NCBI GenBank assembly: GCA_040767925.1
Contig: JAXGNN010000001.1
Location: 930,001 to 994,000 of the forward strand
Source: Phil1 sp040767925
Lineage (GTDB): Bacteria; Bacillota; Clostridia; Christensenellales; CAG-138
Length of the DNA: 64,000 nucleotides
Direction of reading: 5' to 3'
In this document: positions 7,563 to 16,502 of the stretch, piece after piece
Layout: every line of letters begins with the position of its first letter
Numbering within the stretch: the stretch's first letter is position 1
The notes under the pieces: generated by a model
The model's database searches: none
Seen by the model: the letters and a program-made list of their open reading frames with translations, nothing else
What the model was told of the DNA's origin: nothing
Translations under genes and position numbers: made by a program

Positions 7563-9275
7563 ATGAAGAACACCCCCACGACAGGTTTCTTTCCCGAGGC
7601 GGACGCGATCCTGAAAAACATCGGCGATGAAATCGAGCGCACGGCCTACGGCTACATCAAGGCCGAGGGCTACTCCGGCACGGAGAGCGAAAGCGTCGCG
7701 CTCGACTATTTCACGGACTTCTACCGCAAGCTGCCCTATTTTCAGGCGCATCCCGAATGCCTCGTGCGCTACGATATCCCGGGCGACCCGTGCCGCCGCT
7801 CCGTGCGCCTTGCGATGCTGCGCGGCACGTCCAACGAAACCGTGGTGCTCCTGCACCACAGCGACGTGGTGCCCACCGGGGATTACCGCGCCTTCAGGGA
7901 CATCGCGACCGACCCCGCCGCGCTGCATGAGGCGCTCCTCGCGCACCGCGGCCTCCTCCCGCCCGAGGCGTGGAAGGATCTCACCGGCGGCGCGTTCCTG
8001 TTCGGCCACGGACTTTGCGACATGAAGGGCGGCGGCGCGATCCAGATGGCGCTCATGGCGCGGCTTAGTGAAGTCCCCGATTTCCCGGGGACGCTCATCA
8101 ACATCGCCGTGCCGGACGAGGAGAACCTCTCCATCGGCATGCGCGCCGCGGCGACGCTGCTCGCCGAGCTTCAGGAGCAATACGGCCTCTCCTACCGGCT
8201 TCTCATCAACAGCGAGCCGCACGAACGGGCGAGACCCTCGACGGGCGTGTTCTCAACCGGGTCCATCGGCAAGCTACTTCCCTTCGTCTACGTGCGCGGG
8301 GTCATGGCGCACGCGGGCAAAGTGTTCGAGGGGCTCAACCCCGTGGGCATCCTCGCGCGCGTCGCCGCGCGGACGGAAACGGCGTTTCTGCTCTCCAAAG
8401 ACGAGGAAGACGCGCCCTCCCCCGCGCCGACCTGGCTGCACATCGGCGACGGCAAGGAGCGCTACGACGTCTCCATGCCGCAGTCCGCCTACGGATACCT
8501 GAGCGTGCTCACCTGCGGCGGCACGCCGGACGCCGTGCTGGGCGCGCTGCACGGAATCTGCCTCGAGGCGTTTTCGGAATGCCTTGAAACCGTTGAGAAG
8601 AACGCGCGCGCCTACGCCTCAGCCGCCGGCAAGGCCCCCATCCTGCACGGCTGGGAACCCAGGGTGCTGCGCTTCGGGGAACTCGTGGAGGAGGCTTCCG
8701 CCCGCTTCGGGAAAGGCTTTCGGGAAGAATACGACCGCCTGCTCTCCGGTCTCCAGGAAAGAATGGAAAACGAGAACCTGCCGATGGCGGAAATCAACCG
8801 CCTGCTCGTCACGGCGCTGTGCGACATGCTGCCGGACGAGCCCGTCGCGGTGATCGGGCTGGTGCCGCCGTTCTATCCCGCGGTCAACTGCGCGAGGCTC
8901 TTTGCCGCGGACCGCGCCCGCTTCGCGAAGAACGGCAACCTCGAGCGGATCGACCGGCTGCTCGCGGATTTCGCCAAAAAGGAATTCTCGGACGCTTACG
9001 AGAGCGAACAGTATTTCACGGGCATTTCCGATTTGAGCTACGCCTCGCTCATCGGCGGCGCGCAAATGGCCGACTCCTTCGCGGGCGCGATGCCTCTCTA
9101 CCCCGCGTTCTACGACATCCCCTTCGAGGCGATGGCGCGCATCTGCATGCCCGCGATCAACGTCGGCCCCTGGGGCAAGGATTACCACAAGCTCACGGAG
9201 CGCGTGAACCGCCGCGACCTTTATGAAGTGACCCCCGCGCTCGTCTTCGAGGCGATACGGCTCGCGCTGGAATGA
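7563..9275 (+). CDS. M20-family metallohydrolase, RocB-like
   Basis: 570 residues, close in size to RocB ('arginine utilization protein') and larger than typical M20 peptidases. Zinc-ligand motifs are visible: LHHSDVVP, FGHGLCDMKGGGA and VPDEENLSIG. RocB-type proteins lack the usual M20 exchange partners and their exact substrate is unresolved, though they are linked to amino-acid catabolism. The start at ATG 7563 has GGAGAAG upstream. The in-frame ATG at 7548 has no ribosome-binding site. It probably shares control with the adjacent TetR gene. Confidence 0.78.
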   Translation: MKNTPTTGFFPEADAILKNIGDEIERTAYGYIKAEGYSGTESESVALDYFTDFYRKLPYFQAHPECLVRYDIPGDPCRRSVRLAMLRGTSNETVVLLHHSDVVPTGDYRAFRDIATDPAALHEALLAHRGLLPPEAWKDLTGGAFLFGHGLCDMKGGGAIQMALMARLSEVPDFPGTLINIAVPDEENLSIGMRAAATLLAELQEQYGLSYRLLINSEPHERARPSTGVFSTGSIGKLLPFVYVRGVMAHAGKVFEGLNPVGILARVAARTETAFLLSKDEEDAPSPAPTWLHIGDGKERYDVSMPQSAYGYLSVLTCGGTPDAVLGALHGICLEAFSECLETVEKNARAYASAAGKAPILHGWEPRVLRFGELVEEASARFGKGFREEYDRLLSGLQERMENENLPMAEINRLLVTALCDMLPDEPVAVIGLVPPFYPAVNCARLFAADRARFAKNGNLERIDRLLADFAKKEFSDAYESEQYFTGISDLSYASLIGGAQMADSFAGAMPLYPAFYDIPFEAMARICMPAINVGPWGKDYHKLTERVNRRDLYEVTPALVFEAIRLALE

Positions 9276-9307
9276 GGCGTTTTTATCGACGCATCAACGG
9301 TTTCCGC

Positions 9308-9336
9308 TTGACAAGCGCCCGCATGCCCGCTATCCT
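9308..9336 (+). promoter_or_regulatory. strong sigma-A promoter of the YbaN-like gene
   Basis: Consensus TTGACA at 9308-9313, a 17-base spacer, TATCCT at 9331-9336. Confidence 0.8.
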
Positions 9337-9338
9337 TG

Positions 9339-9355
9339 GGAATAGTTCCTATTCC
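9339..9355. promoter_or_regulatory. dyad over the transcription start (probable operator)
   Basis: GGAATAG, TTC, CTATTCC: a perfect seven-base inverted repeat immediately after the -10 box, covering the expected +1. The position suits repressor binding. No cognate regulator is identified. Confidence 0.5.
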
Positions 9356-9384
9356 TGGAAGGATAATGCCGCGGCGATGATACT

Positions 9385-9795
9385 ATGACGCTGAAAAACC
9401 GATTGCTGATCCTTTGCGGATTCATCCTGCTCGCCGTGGGAGCGGTGGGCATATTCGTGCCCGTGCTGCCCACGACCCCGTTCGTGCTCGCGGCCGCGGG
9501 CTGCTTTTCGGGAAGCCCCGCCCTTCGGGGATGGCTGATGAAAAGCAAGCTGTTCAGCGACTATATCGCGAACTATCAATCCCGCGCCGGCCTTAAAAAG
9601 CGCACGGTGACCGTGAGCCTCGTTTTCCTTTGGGCGACGCTCTCCGTTTCCGCGGCGTGCATCCGGGCGCTCTGGGCATATATCCTGATGCCCCTAATCG
9701 GCGTCGCGGTCACCATTCACATCCTGTATATGGCGCGCCCCCGGAACGCGGCGCGACGCGCCGGGGAGGATAAAGCAAACGGGCATCCGCAATAA
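9385..9795 (+). CDS. YbaN/DUF454-family inner-membrane protein
   Basis: 136 residues with hydrophobic segments at about 8-38 and 74-112. The signature GAVGIFVPVLPTTPFVLAAA, followed by a Cys-Phe and LMKSKLFSDYI, identifies the DUF454 (YbaN) family of small membrane proteins of unknown function, often linked to heme or iron genes. A stop at 9364-9366 limits the start to ATG 9385 or later. The ribosome-binding site is weak. It is monocistronic, with its own promoter, operator-like dyad and terminator. Confidence 0.8.
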   Translation: MTLKNRLLILCGFILLAVGAVGIFVPVLPTTPFVLAAAGCFSGSPALRGWLMKSKLFSDYIANYQSRAGLKKRTVTVSLVFLWATLSVSAACIRALWAYILMPLIGVAVTIHILYMARPRNAARRAGEDKANGHPQ

Positions 9796-9821
9796 GCGAA
9801 CGCCCGAGAGGGATCTCAAAG

Positions 9822-9850
9822 TTAAGAGGCTTTCAAAAAGCCTCTCTTAA
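9822..9850. terminator. bidirectional terminator
   Basis: TTAAGAGGCTTT and AAAGCCTCTCTTAA form a long stem with A- and T-rich flanks between convergent genes. Confidence 0.8.
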
Positions 9851-9858
9851 TTTCCGCT

Positions 9859-10743
9859 TTATTTCCACAGCGTGGAGGCGGCGTAAGGCTGAAAGCCGAT
9901 GCTGTAGTAGAACGGCTGCGAGGAGCCGACGATTGCGGTTTTCGCCCCGCGCGCGCCGACCCTCGCGATCCCTTCGAGCACGGCCGCGCGGCCGAGGCCC
10001 AGCCTGCGGTACGCAGGGTCCGTCGCCACGGGCTCCACGAAGGCGAAGCCCGCCTCCTCGTCATACCACATGCCGCAGTACGAGGCGAAGTTCCCGTCCG
10101 GCGCGACGATGGCGACCTTGAGGCGCAGATCCACGTTGGGGCGCAGCATCTCGCGCTCGGCCGCGCGCGCGTCCTCCGGGGAAAAGCGGAACGCCCCTTG
10201 CCCCTTCAACTCGTGGTTGAAGCCCTTGTAGAGCACGCGGCGGTACTGACAGAGATCGAACGTTTCCTGCATATCCGTGACGGAGAAACCATCGGGAAGC
10301 CGGTATTCCGTTGAAGTTTTCCCGACGCGAAACACCGCGTCAAGCTCCCGCTCTTCGCCGGCGCGAAGGCCGAGGCTTGTTGCGAACGCCTGAAAATCGG
10401 CGTCGCCGTCCGGTATATACACGCCGAACGCCTCTTCTCCCGCGAGTCGCTCGCGCGCGTAGAGGAGCGCGTCGCGCTTAAGATCGGCGTATTCCGGCAG
10501 CGCGAGGCAGAACGCCTCGCCCGGGCGGCAGTCGAACAGCGCGGCGGCGACGACCGCGCCGCCCTCCTCCCAAAGGCCGATTTTGGGGAGCGCGGCAGGC
10601 TCGAGATACGGATGCGTGATCATCCAGTCCCAGCGCGCGTAGGCGAACTCCGAATAGCCGCGCCGGACGAGGAACGAGCGCACCTTGAAATAGTCCTCGC
10701 CGATGCCCGCCCCGCCCGCATAGTTCCTGAACGCAACCGCCAT
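9859..10743 (-). CDS. tandem-GNAT acetyltransferase
   Basis: 294 residues. The C-terminal domain (about 150-294) has the GNAT core: PVATDPAYRRLGLGRAAVLE for CoA binding and SSQPFYYSIGF at the end. The N-terminal half looks like a degenerate second GNAT (YARWDWMITHPYLEPAALPK ... LYARERL) with no clear CoA loop. Tandem GNATs of this type often use the second domain for catalysis. It starts at ATG 10743 with GGGAGGAAG upstream. Substrate unknown. Confidence 0.78.
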   Translation of the reverse strand: MAVAFRNYAGGAGIGEDYFKVRSFLVRRGYSEFAYARWDWMITHPYLEPAALPKIGLWEEGGAVVAAALFDCRPGEAFCLALPEYADLKRDALLYARERLAGEEAFGVYIPDGDADFQAFATSLGLRAGEERELDAVFRVGKTSTEYRLPDGFSVTDMQETFDLCQYRRVLYKGFNHELKGQGAFRFSPEDARAAEREMLRPNVDLRLKVAIVAPDGNFASYCGMWYDEEAGFAFVEPVATDPAYRRLGLGRAAVLEGIARVGARGAKTAIVGSSQPFYYSIGFQPYAASTLWK

Positions 10744-10809
10744 ATGCTTCCTCCCGTCTTCTTCTAAACAACCGCATTGGAAAGGGCGGCTCCCGCCGCC
10801 CGATTGATT

Positions 10810-12084
10810 TTACATCTCGATATACGCGTCCCGCTCCGCGCCGACGGAGACATAGCGGATTTTACACGCGATGGCCTTCTCGATGAAGGCGATGTACTCG
10901 CGCGCTTCGCGCGGCAGCTCTTCCTTCTTCCTGCAGCCCGAAATATCGCGCTTGAAGCCCTTGAAGTACGCGTAGACGGGCTTGGCACGCTCGAGCTCCG
11001 CAGCACCCTCGGGGAAAGTTTCCGTGCGGACGCCGTCCACCTCGTAGGCGACGCAGACGGGGATCTCGTCGAGGTAAGAGAGCACGTCGAGCTTGGTGAG
11101 CGCGATGCAGTCGCACCCCTGCAGCGCCGCGCCGTAGCGCGAGGCCACCGCGTCGAAGCCGCCCACGCGCCTGGGCCGCCCCGTCGCCGCGCCGTACTCG
11201 CCGCCCGCCTCGCGAAGCGCCCTGCCCGCCTCGCCGAAAAGCTCCGCCGTGAACGGCCCCTCTCCCACGCAGCTCGAATATGCCTTGGTGATGCCGATGA
11301 CGCAATCGAGCTTCCTGCCCGGTATGCCCGCGCCGATGGGCGCGTACGCCGCGATGGTCGAGGAGGAGGAGGTATAGGGGTATATGCCGAAGTCGATATC
11401 GCGCAGCGAGCCGAGCTGCGCCTCGAAGATGATGTTCTTCGCCTCGTCCGCGGCGCGGCCGAGATATTCCCCGGCGTCGCAGATATGCGGCAGGAGGGGC
11501 GCGCCGTATTGTTCGAGCCAGGCAAGCATGCCCTCAACCCTCACCGCCTCCGCGCCGTAGCCCTTCTCAACTAGGAGGTTCTTCCACTCGACGATGGAGG
11601 CGACCTTTTTTTCGAGCGTTTCCGGGTGGAGCAGATCGCCCATCCGCAGCGCCTTTTTCATGTACTTGTCGGAGTATACGGGGGCGATGCCGCGCCGCGT
11701 GGAGCCGAACTTCGCGTCCCGGAGCCTGTCCTCCTCCAAGCAGTCGAGCTGCTTGTGGTAGGGCATGCAAACGGTCGCGCGGCTGCTGATTTTGAGGTTG
11801 TCGGGCGATACGCGCACGCCCTTCTCGACGAGGCGGGAGATCTCGCCCGCGAGGTGCTCAAGGTCGATGACCATGCCGTTGCCCATGACGTTCACGGTGT
11901 TCTCCCTGAGGATGCCGGAGGGGATCAGATTCAATATGAACCTGCCCTTCTGGTTGACCACGGTGTGCCCCGCGTTGTTGCCGCCCTGGTAGCGAACGAC
12001 GATATCGTAATTTTCGCTGAGCAGGTCCACCATGCGGCCCTTGCCCTCGTCCCCCCAGTTCGTGCCGACGATCGCTGTTAACAT
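10810..12084 (-). CDS. purA: adenylosuccinate synthetase
   Basis: 424 residues, normal length. It converts IMP and aspartate to adenylosuccinate with GTP. Visible motifs: the N-terminal phosphate loop GDEGKGR at 11-17, GGNNAGHT at about 35-42 with the catalytic His, the IMP-site stretch MGDLLHPETLEKKV, and TGRPRRVGGFD near the C-terminal third. The start at ATG 12084 follows GGAGGGA. It lies 12 bases downstream of purB, so both AMP-branch steps are in one transcript. Confidence 0.95.
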   Translation of the reverse strand: MLTAIVGTNWGDEGKGRMVDLLSENYDIVVRYQGGNNAGHTVVNQKGRFILNLIPSGILRENTVNVMGNGMVIDLEHLAGEISRLVEKGVRVSPDNLKISSRATVCMPYHKQLDCLEEDRLRDAKFGSTRRGIAPVYSDKYMKKALRMGDLLHPETLEKKVASIVEWKNLLVEKGYGAEAVRVEGMLAWLEQYGAPLLPHICDAGEYLGRAADEAKNIIFEAQLGSLRDIDFGIYPYTSSSSTIAAYAPIGAGIPGRKLDCVIGITKAYSSCVGEGPFTAELFGEAGRALREAGGEYGAATGRPRRVGGFDAVASRYGAALQGCDCIALTKLDVLSYLDEIPVCVAYEVDGVRTETFPEGAAELERAKPVYAYFKGFKRDISGCRKKEELPREAREYIAFIEKAIACKIRYVSVGAERDAYIEM

Positions 12085-12096
12085 AAAATCCCTCCG

Positions 12097-13536
12097 TCAA
12101 ACCTTTATTTGCGCAAAAGCATCGGGGATTTTTGCGTTCTCCCCGAGGATGGGCCCGATCACATCGTTCAGGTATTCCGAAACCTGCCTGTCCGCCCGGC
12201 CGATGAACGCCGCGGGGTCGACGAGCGCGTCGAGCTCCTCGCGCCCTAAGCCGAAGCGCTCGTCCGAGAGGATCCGCTCGAGAAGGTCGTTTTCCGCGCC
12301 GCGGAGCTTCACCCGCTCCGCCGCCGCCACGGAATGCGCGCGCAGCGCCTCGTGCAGCGCCTGCCTGTCCCCGCCCTTTTTCGATACGCAGTACATCAAT
12401 ATGTTCTCGCTCGCCATGAAGGGCAATTCATCCGCGAGGTGTTTTTTGATGATCGCGGGGTACACCTTCACGCCGCCGATGACGTTGATATAAAGCGCGA
12501 GGATCGCGTCCGTCGCGAGGAACGCCTCCGGGATGGAGATGCGCCGGTTGGCGGAATCGTCGAGCGTGCGCTCGAGCCACTGCGAGGCTGCGGTGAACTC
12601 CGGGTTGATGGTATCGGCCATGACGTAACGCGCGAGCGCGGCGATGCGCTCGCTGCGCATGGGGTTCCTTTTGTAGGGCATGGCCGAGGAGCCGATCTGG
12701 TCGCTTTCGAACGGCTCGTCGAACTCCTTCAGATGCGAGAGCAGGCGGATGTCGTTGGAGAACTTGTGCGCGCTCTGCGCGATGCCTGAAAGCACGCTCA
12801 GCACGAAATAATCGACCTTGCGCGAATACGTCTGCCCCGAGACCGGGTAGCAGCCCGAAAAGCCCAGCTTCCTCGCGATGAACGCCTCGAGCGCGCGCAC
12901 CTTCTCGTCGTCCCCGTCGAAGAGCGAAAGGAAGCTCGCCCCGGTGCCCGTGGCGCCCTTGCAGCCGAGGAGCTTCAGCCGCGAAAGCTGAAAATCGAGC
13001 CCTTCGAGGTCCATAACGAGGTCGTTGAGCCAGAGCGTCGCGCGCTTGCCCACGGTCGTCGGCTGCGCGGCCTGGAAGTGCGTATAGGCGAGCGTCGGAA
13101 GCGCCTTGTATCGTTCCGCGAAGGCCGCGACGGCGCGGATGGCGCCGATGAGGAGCGACCTTATCTGCCCGAGCGCAAGTTTCATCAGGATGATGTCCGT
13201 ATTGTCCCCGACGTAGCTCGATGTCGCGCCCAGGTGGATGACGGGCTTCGCCTTGGGGCACTGCTCCCCGTAGGCGAGCACGTGCGCCATCACGTCGTGC
13301 CGCACGCGCGTTTCGTGCTCGGCCGCGCGCGCGTAATCGATGTTCTCCGCGTTCGCGCGCAACTCGGCGATCTGCTCGTCCGTTATGGGGACGCCGAGCT
13401 CCCGTTCGGCCTCGGCGAGGGCGATCCAGAGCTTTCGCCATGTCCTGAACTTCATATCCTCGGAAAAGATATGCTGCATTCCGTCGCTTGCGTACCGGCT
13501 GCACAGCGGCGTGCGGTAGATGTCCGTCCTCTCCAT
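12097..13536 (-). CDS. purB: adenylosuccinate lyase
   Basis: 479 residues. It splits adenylosuccinate (and SAICAR) to AMP (AICAR) plus fumarate. The superfamily signature GSSAMPYKRNPMRSERI carries the catalytic Ser loop, and HLGATSSYVGDNTD and THFQAAQPTTVGKR are the other conserved blocks. The start MERTDIYRTPL at 13536 follows GGGGAGGG. The frame opens upstream but no better start fits the family. It is transcribed from the promoter at 13617-13645 through a leader containing a terminator-like hairpin. Confidence 0.95.
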   Translation of the reverse strand: MERTDIYRTPLCSRYASDGMQHIFSEDMKFRTWRKLWIALAEAERELGVPITDEQIAELRANAENIDYARAAEHETRVRHDVMAHVLAYGEQCPKAKPVIHLGATSSYVGDNTDIILMKLALGQIRSLLIGAIRAVAAFAERYKALPTLAYTHFQAAQPTTVGKRATLWLNDLVMDLEGLDFQLSRLKLLGCKGATGTGASFLSLFDGDDEKVRALEAFIARKLGFSGCYPVSGQTYSRKVDYFVLSVLSGIAQSAHKFSNDIRLLSHLKEFDEPFESDQIGSSAMPYKRNPMRSERIAALARYVMADTINPEFTAASQWLERTLDDSANRRISIPEAFLATDAILALYINVIGGVKVYPAIIKKHLADELPFMASENILMYCVSKKGGDRQALHEALRAHSVAAAERVKLRGAENDLLERILSDERFGLGREELDALVDPAAFIGRADRQVSEYLNDVIGPILGENAKIPDAFAQIKV

Positions 13537-13552
13537 ATGCCCTCCCCGAAAC

Positions 13553-13586
13553 AATAAAAAGGTGCCGATAAGGCGAGCATTTCGGC
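13553..13586 (-). promoter_or_regulatory. terminator-like hairpin in the purB leader (possible attenuator)
   Basis: On the minus strand GCCGA, a 13-base loop and TCGGC are followed by ACC and TTTTTATT, all between the promoter and the purB start. The position suits transcription attenuation. The five-base stem is short, so confidence is limited. Confidence 0.4.
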
Positions 13587-13616
13587 CCTTCTTATGAACA
13601 CCATGTTCCCTCTGCA

Positions 13617-13645
13617 ATCATATAATAGCCTTATCGCATTGTCAA
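13617..13645 (-). promoter_or_regulatory. sigma-A promoter of purB-purA
   Basis: TTGACA (13640-13645), a 17-base spacer and TATGAT (13617-13622) on the minus strand, about 80 bases before the purB start. Confidence 0.85.
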
Positions 13646-13705
13646 TAAATATAAGCTGCGGTGATATCGTTTGTCATTATGGGGGTATTACCAGGCGTAA
13701 TATGC

Positions 13706-13728
13706 GGCCGGGAGCATCGCTCCCGGCC
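13706..13728. terminator. strong hairpin downstream of the anchored protein gene
   Basis: GGCCGGGAGC, ATC, GCTCCCGGCC: a perfect ten-base-pair stem 36 bases past the stop of the minus-strand gene. It has no T-run on either strand, so it may stabilise or only partly terminate the transcript. Confidence 0.5.
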
Positions 13729-13764
13729 GAAGAAACATTCTATTTCGCAAGAATCCCGCCTGCG

Positions 13765-14382
13765 TCAGGACAGGCCGTCGAGGTACGCCTCGATCTCCTC
13801 TTTGCCGACCGCATGGACGAAATCCTTCGACCCCATCGCCCTGTCGTATGCTTCGGGAAGCTCCGCTCCGTAAAGCGTCGTCCGGGCGAAAAACGTCTTT
13901 GTCGCGATGTCGTAGACGTAAATATCCGCCTGTTCGCGCGTGCCGGTCAGCGCGTTTCCGTTCGCGTCAGAATAGGTTTCGCGGTCGCAGACCTTCGTCG
14001 CGACGAAGGCGACGGTGCCCGCCGCGAACGCGTCCCCGCCGGTCATCTTTCCATCGACGGTAAACGCGTAGTCGAGCGCGTGGTCGAAGACCTCTTTGTC
14101 CTCGTTGACCGAGAATTTGTTGGACTGTTTGAAGGCGATGACGTAGTACGGCTTCTTCGCCTCGAGTCCCGCGTCCTCGCGGACGGCGGCGCCGGAGTTG
14201 ACGAGGTAGAGTTCGCCCTCGCCCTTCCTCGCGAAATCCTCGAGGATGCCGCTCTCCTCCGCGGCCGCCCTGCGCCGCTCGTCGCCGTTTGCAAGCGCCG
14301 CGATGACCGCGGCGGCGATCGCGAGCGCCCCGATTGCGAGCGCGACCGGCAGCAGCCACCTTTTAGCCTTCCGGGTTTTCAT
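13765..14382 (-). CDS. membrane-anchored extracellular protein, unknown function
   Basis: 205 residues: a basic N-terminus, one hydrophobic segment (about 10-31) and an extracytoplasmic domain of about 170 residues. It resembles no family known to me. The domain is rich in beta-strand patterns (GELYLVNSG, PYYVIAFK, ADIYVYDIATKTFFA) and has a single Cys, so it is neither a lipoprotein nor disulfide-bonded. The start at ATG 14382 lies downstream of an extended -10 promoter. It stands alone between purB and the phosphate-uptake genes. Confidence 0.6.
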   Translation of the reverse strand: MKTRKAKRWLLPVALAIGALAIAAAVIAALANGDERRRAAAEESGILEDFARKGEGELYLVNSGAAVREDAGLEAKKPYYVIAFKQSNKFSVNEDKEVFDHALDYAFTVDGKMTGGDAFAAGTVAFVATKVCDRETYSDANGNALTGTREQADIYVYDIATKTFFARTTLYGAELPEAYDRAMGSKDFVHAVGKEEIEAYLDGLS

Positions 14383-14430
14383 GGATCAGTTTCGCCTTCC
14401 GTATCGTATTTTCCATCTGCGAACAGGGGT

Positions 14431-14436
14431 ATTATA
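14431..14436 (-). promoter_or_regulatory. extended -10 promoter of the anchored-protein gene
   Basis: TGG directly before TATAAT on the minus strand, with no good -35 hexamer, the usual form of an extended -10 promoter. It is 48 bases before the start. Confidence 0.55.
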
Positions 14437-14529
14437 CCATGCGCGCGCGATGGAGAAAAGGCGGCGTGCGCGTGGGAAACGTCCGCCGCGCCCCTCTTGA
14501 TTGCCGCGGCTGTTTTTAACCCTGCGCTC

Positions 14530-15153
14530 TTAGCTGTTGGCCAGGATGACCTCCTCGATGACGTCGGCCACGTGCTCGCACGCGTCGTAGCAGCTCTCGA
14601 AACAGTCGTAGATGCTCTTCCAGATCATGATGCTCAGCGCGTCCTCGGGGGAAGCGAAGAGCGTATCCACAGCCTCGTAATGCAGAGAGTCGCCCTCGGA
14701 CTCGAGCGTGTTGACGAGGATGATCTTCTCCTTGATGGTTTTTGATTTTTTGAAATTGCAGAACTCCTCCACGGCGTCGCGGAGCACGTCGCAGCAGCGA
14801 ATCAGGTGCTCGGTGAAGCGCGTCGTGTCCGGCCTGAGCTTTGTGACGCGGAACATGCTCAAAAGGCGCATGACCTCGTCGATGCCGTCGACGACGTTGT
14901 CCAGTTCGTCCTGCAGCGTGGAAATATCGGAGCGTTCGATGGGCGGCAGGAACTCCTTTGCCAGATGCTCCAGCGCCGTGTGCTTGATCTTGTCCGACTC
15001 GTGCTCGATCCGATGGATCTCGTCCATGCGCGCAGCGACCGTTTCGGGATCGAAGTTCTTGATCGTTTCATCCAGCAGCGCGGCGGCGCGACAGGCGCAA
15101 TCCGCGCAGGCGGCGAAGCCGGAGAAATAACTGTAGTGCGCTTTCTTTGGCAT
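14530..15153 (-). CDS. DUF47 / PhoU-like phosphate-transport accessory protein
   Basis: 207 residues, all-helical, with repeated acidic metal-binding patterns typical of DUF47 (HRIEHESDKIKH and NTLESEGDSLHYEA). DUF47 proteins regulate or gate PiT phosphate permeases. It begins 17 bases after the PiT gene with AAGGAG, so the two form an operon. The Cys-rich N-terminus (CADCACR) is unusual for the family. Confidence 0.85.
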   Translation of the reverse strand: MPKKAHYSYFSGFAACADCACRAAALLDETIKNFDPETVAARMDEIHRIEHESDKIKHTALEHLAKEFLPPIERSDISTLQDELDNVVDGIDEVMRLLSMFRVTKLRPDTTRFTEHLIRCCDVLRDAVEEFCNFKKSKTIKEKIILVNTLESEGDSLHYEAVDTLFASPEDALSIMIWKSIYDCFESCYDACEHVADVIEEVILANS

Positions 15154-15170
15154 TGCCTATACTCCTTAAT

Positions 15171-16223
15171 TTAAAATATCATCATAAACGCTTTCGCCAT
15201 GACGAAGCCCAATAGCCCGCAGCCGGGGAACGTCAAAAGCCAGGTCAGCACCATGTCGTTGACGACGGACCAGTTGACCGCCTTGATGCGCTTGGCCGCG
15301 CCCACGCCCATGATGGCCGTGGTTTTCGTGTGCGTCGTGCTCACGGGGATGCCGGTAAGTGAGGAGAGCATCAGGCAGCCCGCCGCGGCGATGTCCGCGG
15401 AAAAGCCCTGATACGTGCTGAGCTTCACCATGTCCATGCCCACCGACTTGATGATCCGGTAGCCGCCGATGGAGGTGCCAAGGCCCATCACCAGCGAGCA
15501 GACGATCATAAGCCACAGGGGGACCGCGAGGGATGTCACGTCGCTCCGCCCGCCAACGAGGAAGATGCCCAGGAGGAAGACGCTCATGAACTTCTGCCCG
15601 TCCTGCGCGCCGTGCATGAACGCCATCGACGCGGCGCCGAATATCTGCGCCCCCTTGAAAACGCCCGTCGTTTTCCGGCGGTCGCTGTGCCGGAAGATCA
15701 CCTCCGTCAGCCTCGTCATCAGGAAGCCCATCGCGAACCCGAGCACCGTTGAGAGCGCAAGGCCGTAAAGCACCTTGACCCATTCGGACCAGTTGATGCC
15801 CGAGAGGTTGCCCTGCAGCGCGATGGCGGCGCCGGAGAGGCCCGCGATCAGCGCGTGGCTCTCGCTCGTGGGAATGCCGAACTTCCACGCGGCGACCGCC
15901 CAGAGCACGATGGCGACCAGCGCCGCGCACAGGGCGACGACCGCGTCGTCCGTGTTGCCCGCGAAGTCGACCATGTTATAAATGGTCTTGACGACCTTGG
16001 AGTTGATCAGCGTCATAATCAGCACGCCGAGGAAATTGAAAACCGCGGCCATCAAAATCGCGGACTTCGCGCCCATGGACCGCGTGGAAACGCAGGTGGC
16101 GATGGCGTTGGGCGCATCCGTCCAGCCGTTGACGAGGATCACCGCGAGCGTGAGAAAAACCGTCACCAGCATCAGCGGGTGCGCGGCGATCAGCGAGATG
16201 AATTCCAAAAAAGTTATGTGCAT
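15171..16223 (-). CDS. pit: PiT-family inorganic phosphate transporter
   Basis: 350 residues with about ten membrane helices. The two PiT signature repeats are visible: GWTDAPNAIATCVSTR near the N-terminus and GIPVSTTHTKTTAIMGVG near the C-terminus. It imports phosphate with a cation across the cytoplasmic membrane. Start ATG 16223 follows AAGGG. A GTG at 16232 is possible. The DUF47 partner follows. The promoter is about 165 bases upstream, giving a long leader. Confidence 0.9.
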   Translation of the reverse strand: MHITFLEFISLIAAHPLMLVTVFLTLAVILVNGWTDAPNAIATCVSTRSMGAKSAILMAAVFNFLGVLIMTLINSKVVKTIYNMVDFAGNTDDAVVALCAALVAIVLWAVAAWKFGIPTSESHALIAGLSGAAIALQGNLSGINWSEWVKVLYGLALSTVLGFAMGFLMTRLTEVIFRHSDRRKTTGVFKGAQIFGAASMAFMHGAQDGQKFMSVFLLGIFLVGGRSDVTSLAVPLWLMIVCSLVMGLGTSIGGYRIIKSVGMDMVKLSTYQGFSADIAAAGCLMLSSLTGIPVSTTHTKTTAIMGVGAAKRIKAVNWSVVNDMVLTWLLTFPGCGLLGFVMAKAFMMIF

Positions 16224-16385
16224 TCCTGTCACCCTTCATCATCCGTGTTGTCGGAGCGTATGCGGGGCATTCGTATTAAGATGCTCCGCGGCGGCCGCGC
16301 TCATCCGAACGCCGCTTGTCCTATATGAAAACCGCGCGCCGGGCGCCGCGCAGTGTAGTGTCTGCCCGAAACATCCCCATTGTTG

Positions 16386-16414
16386 ATTGTACAACCAAAT
16401 ATGAATCCAATCAA
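16386..16414 (-). promoter_or_regulatory. promoter of pit-DUF47
   Basis: TTGATT (16409-16414), a 17-base spacer, TACAAT (16386-16391) on the minus strand. Confidence 0.7.
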
Positions 16415-16480
16415 CAGGCAACTTCGGCGCCGCGCAGGGCGACATTTCAAAAAACGCGGCAAGAACGCCCAATCCTCTGG

Positions 16481-16502
16481 AAAAACGCGCCCCAAGAGGC
16501 GC
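16481..16502 (-). terminator. probable terminator of the Cys-rich protein gene
   Basis: Minus-strand GCGCC stem with a short loop, then GTTTTTCC, about 165 bases past the stop codon at 16668. Confidence 0.5.

Noticed and set aside
13594..14745. 383-codon plus-strand frame
   Set aside because: Covers the purB promoter and lies opposite two supported minus-strand genes. No domain pattern.
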